In this document: positions 63,487 to 64,000 of the stretch, in pieces
Position numbering within the stretch: position 1 is the first letter of the stretch
Layout of the letters: every line of letters begins with the position of its first letter
Assembly (NCBI GenBank): GCA_002254845.1
Contig: NKPT01000011.1
Location: forward strand, 16,103 to 80,102
From: Chloracidobacterium sp. CP2_5A
Lineage (GTDB): Bacteria; Acidobacteriota; Blastocatellia; Chloracidobacteriales; Chloracidobacteriaceae
DNA: 64,000 nucleotides
Direction: 5' to 3'
Translations under genes and position numbers: made by a program
The notes under the pieces: generated by a model
What the model saw: the letters and a program-made list of their open reading frames with translations, nothing else
Database searches by the model: none
What the model was told of the DNA's origin: nothing

Positions 63487-63917
63487 TCCAGAATGAGCGT
63501 CACCGGGCCGTCGTTGTGAATTTCGACCTGCATCGTCGCTCCAAACACGCCCGTCTCAACCGAGACGCCTAGCAAGCGCAGCGCGTCGACGTAGCGCGTC
63601 ACCAGCGGCGCGGCCTGCTCCGGGGGCGCGGCGTCCGCAAAAGACGGACGCCTTCCCTTGCGGGCATCCCCATACAGCGTGAACTGCGACACGGCCAGCG
63701 CCTCGCCGCCAACCTCCAGCAGCGACCGGTTCATTTTTCCGGCCTCATCCTCGAAAATCCGCAGGTTGGCCGTTTTCTCAGCCAGCCAGTCGGCATCGGC
63801 TTCGGTATCGCCCCGCGTGACGCCGACCAGCACGCACAAGCCGCGCCCGCAACGCCCGACCGTCTCGCCCGCAACTGATACCGAAGCCCGCGCCACTCGC
63901 TGAATGACCAGTCTCAT
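63477..63917 (-). CDS. dtd: D-aminoacyl-tRNA deacylase
   Basis: This 146-residue enzyme removes D-amino acids wrongly attached to tRNA. The N-terminus [15 protein letters not shown], the SQFTLYGD motif and the C-terminal HNDGPVT motif are the three DTD hallmarks and are all intact. The start ATG at 63917 is the last of six ATGs set 16 bp apart by a tandem repeat; it is the only one in frame with the DTD protein that is not followed by a stop. AAGG lies 5-8 bp upstream of it within the repeat. Confidence 0.95.
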   Translation of the reverse strand: MRLVIQRVARASVSVAGETVGRCGRGLCVLVGVTRGDTEADADWLAEKTANLRIFEDEAGKMNRSLLEVGGEALAVSQFTLYGDARKGRRPSFADAAPPEQAAPLVTRYVDALRLLGVSVETGVFGATMQVEIHNDGPVTLILERP

Positions 63918-63998
63918 GCCTTGCCAGTCTCATGCCTTGCCAGTCTCATGCCTTGCCAGTCTCATGCCTTGCCAGTCTCATGCCTTGCCAGTCTCATG
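63908..63998. repeat. 16-bp tandem array copying the dtd start codon and its ribosome binding site
   Basis: CCTTGCCAGTCTCATG is repeated five times without change (63919-63998), and 11 bases of it (CCAGTCTCATG) recur within the dtd start. Read on the minus strand, each unit is ATGAGACTGG plus CAAGGC, giving extra ATGs at 63933, 63949, 63965, 63981 and 63997, each with an AAGG ahead. The array may continue past the window edge. There are no spacers, so it is not CRISPR. Confidence 0.93.
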
Positions 63999-64000
63999 GC

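Overview
The window reads as a piece of chromosome from a GC-rich, Gram-negative, didermal bacterium, most likely an acidobacterium (Blastocatellia or Chloracidobacterium-like; inferred from gene content, not proven). The clues are two Oar-like TonB-dependent receptors with N-terminal carboxypeptidase-regulatory domains, a secreted VWFA protein of the type common in Acidobacteriota, two Ser/Thr protein kinases, a lipid A / outer-membrane run (skp-lpxD-fabZ), and a TolC efflux system. No rRNA, tRNA, insertion sequence, prophage or CRISPR array was seen. The sequence looks like ordinary chromosome, with no obvious island boundary.

Layout. 0-9 kb: the cut-off end of a secreted S9 prolyl-oligopeptidase-type peptidase behind galU, then tatA with a very good promoter, a Crp/Fnr regulator, a divergent membrane Ser/Thr kinase lacking key catalytic residues, a VWFA protein, and lysA with a small membrane protein. 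9-18 kb: an apparent operon of resB, a giant NorD/CbbO-like VWA protein and a molybdenum-carrier-like protein, followed by an orphan oppF and the two-domain malic enzyme maeB. 18-23 kb: pcp, a canonical Ser/Thr kinase, an RDD protein, and skp-lpxD-fabZ. 23-34 kb (minus strand): a tightly packed surface-glycan operon of Wzt-type ABC ATPase, dual-domain GT8/GT4 enzyme, tandem GT2, HAD phosphatase and a polytopic GT-C-like protein, continuing into a hybrid histidine kinase and a DprE1-like oxidoreductase. 34-46 kb: a large Oar-like receptor, a methyltransferase, an ECF sigma factor, lysS, and a tolC-MFS-tetR efflux operon with a candidate operator. 46-54 kb: an nfeD-slipin pair, an amidase, the second Oar-like receptor and two secreted proteins of unknown function. 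54-64 kb: an XRE regulator facing a DUF2834-like protein, selB, hisIE with a TrpE-like protein that has lost catalytic motifs, an ArsR/CzrA-type zinc sensor with an operator-like palindrome and a histidine-rich protein, a CpdA-like phosphodiesterase, a secreted TIG-like protein and dtd.

Three things stand out. The first is a compact metal-response unit at 60.28-61.06 kb: promoter and palindrome, a sensor with a complete CzrA-type alpha-5 site, and a histidine-rich protein built from a 37-residue duplication. The second is a degenerate chorismate-binding protein coupled to hisIE. The third is a recurring pattern of short perfect or near-perfect tandem duplications (9-17 bp) at gene edges, several copying a stop codon and one, five-fold repeated, copying the dtd start codon. 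No single locus can be called a proven new system from sequence alone.
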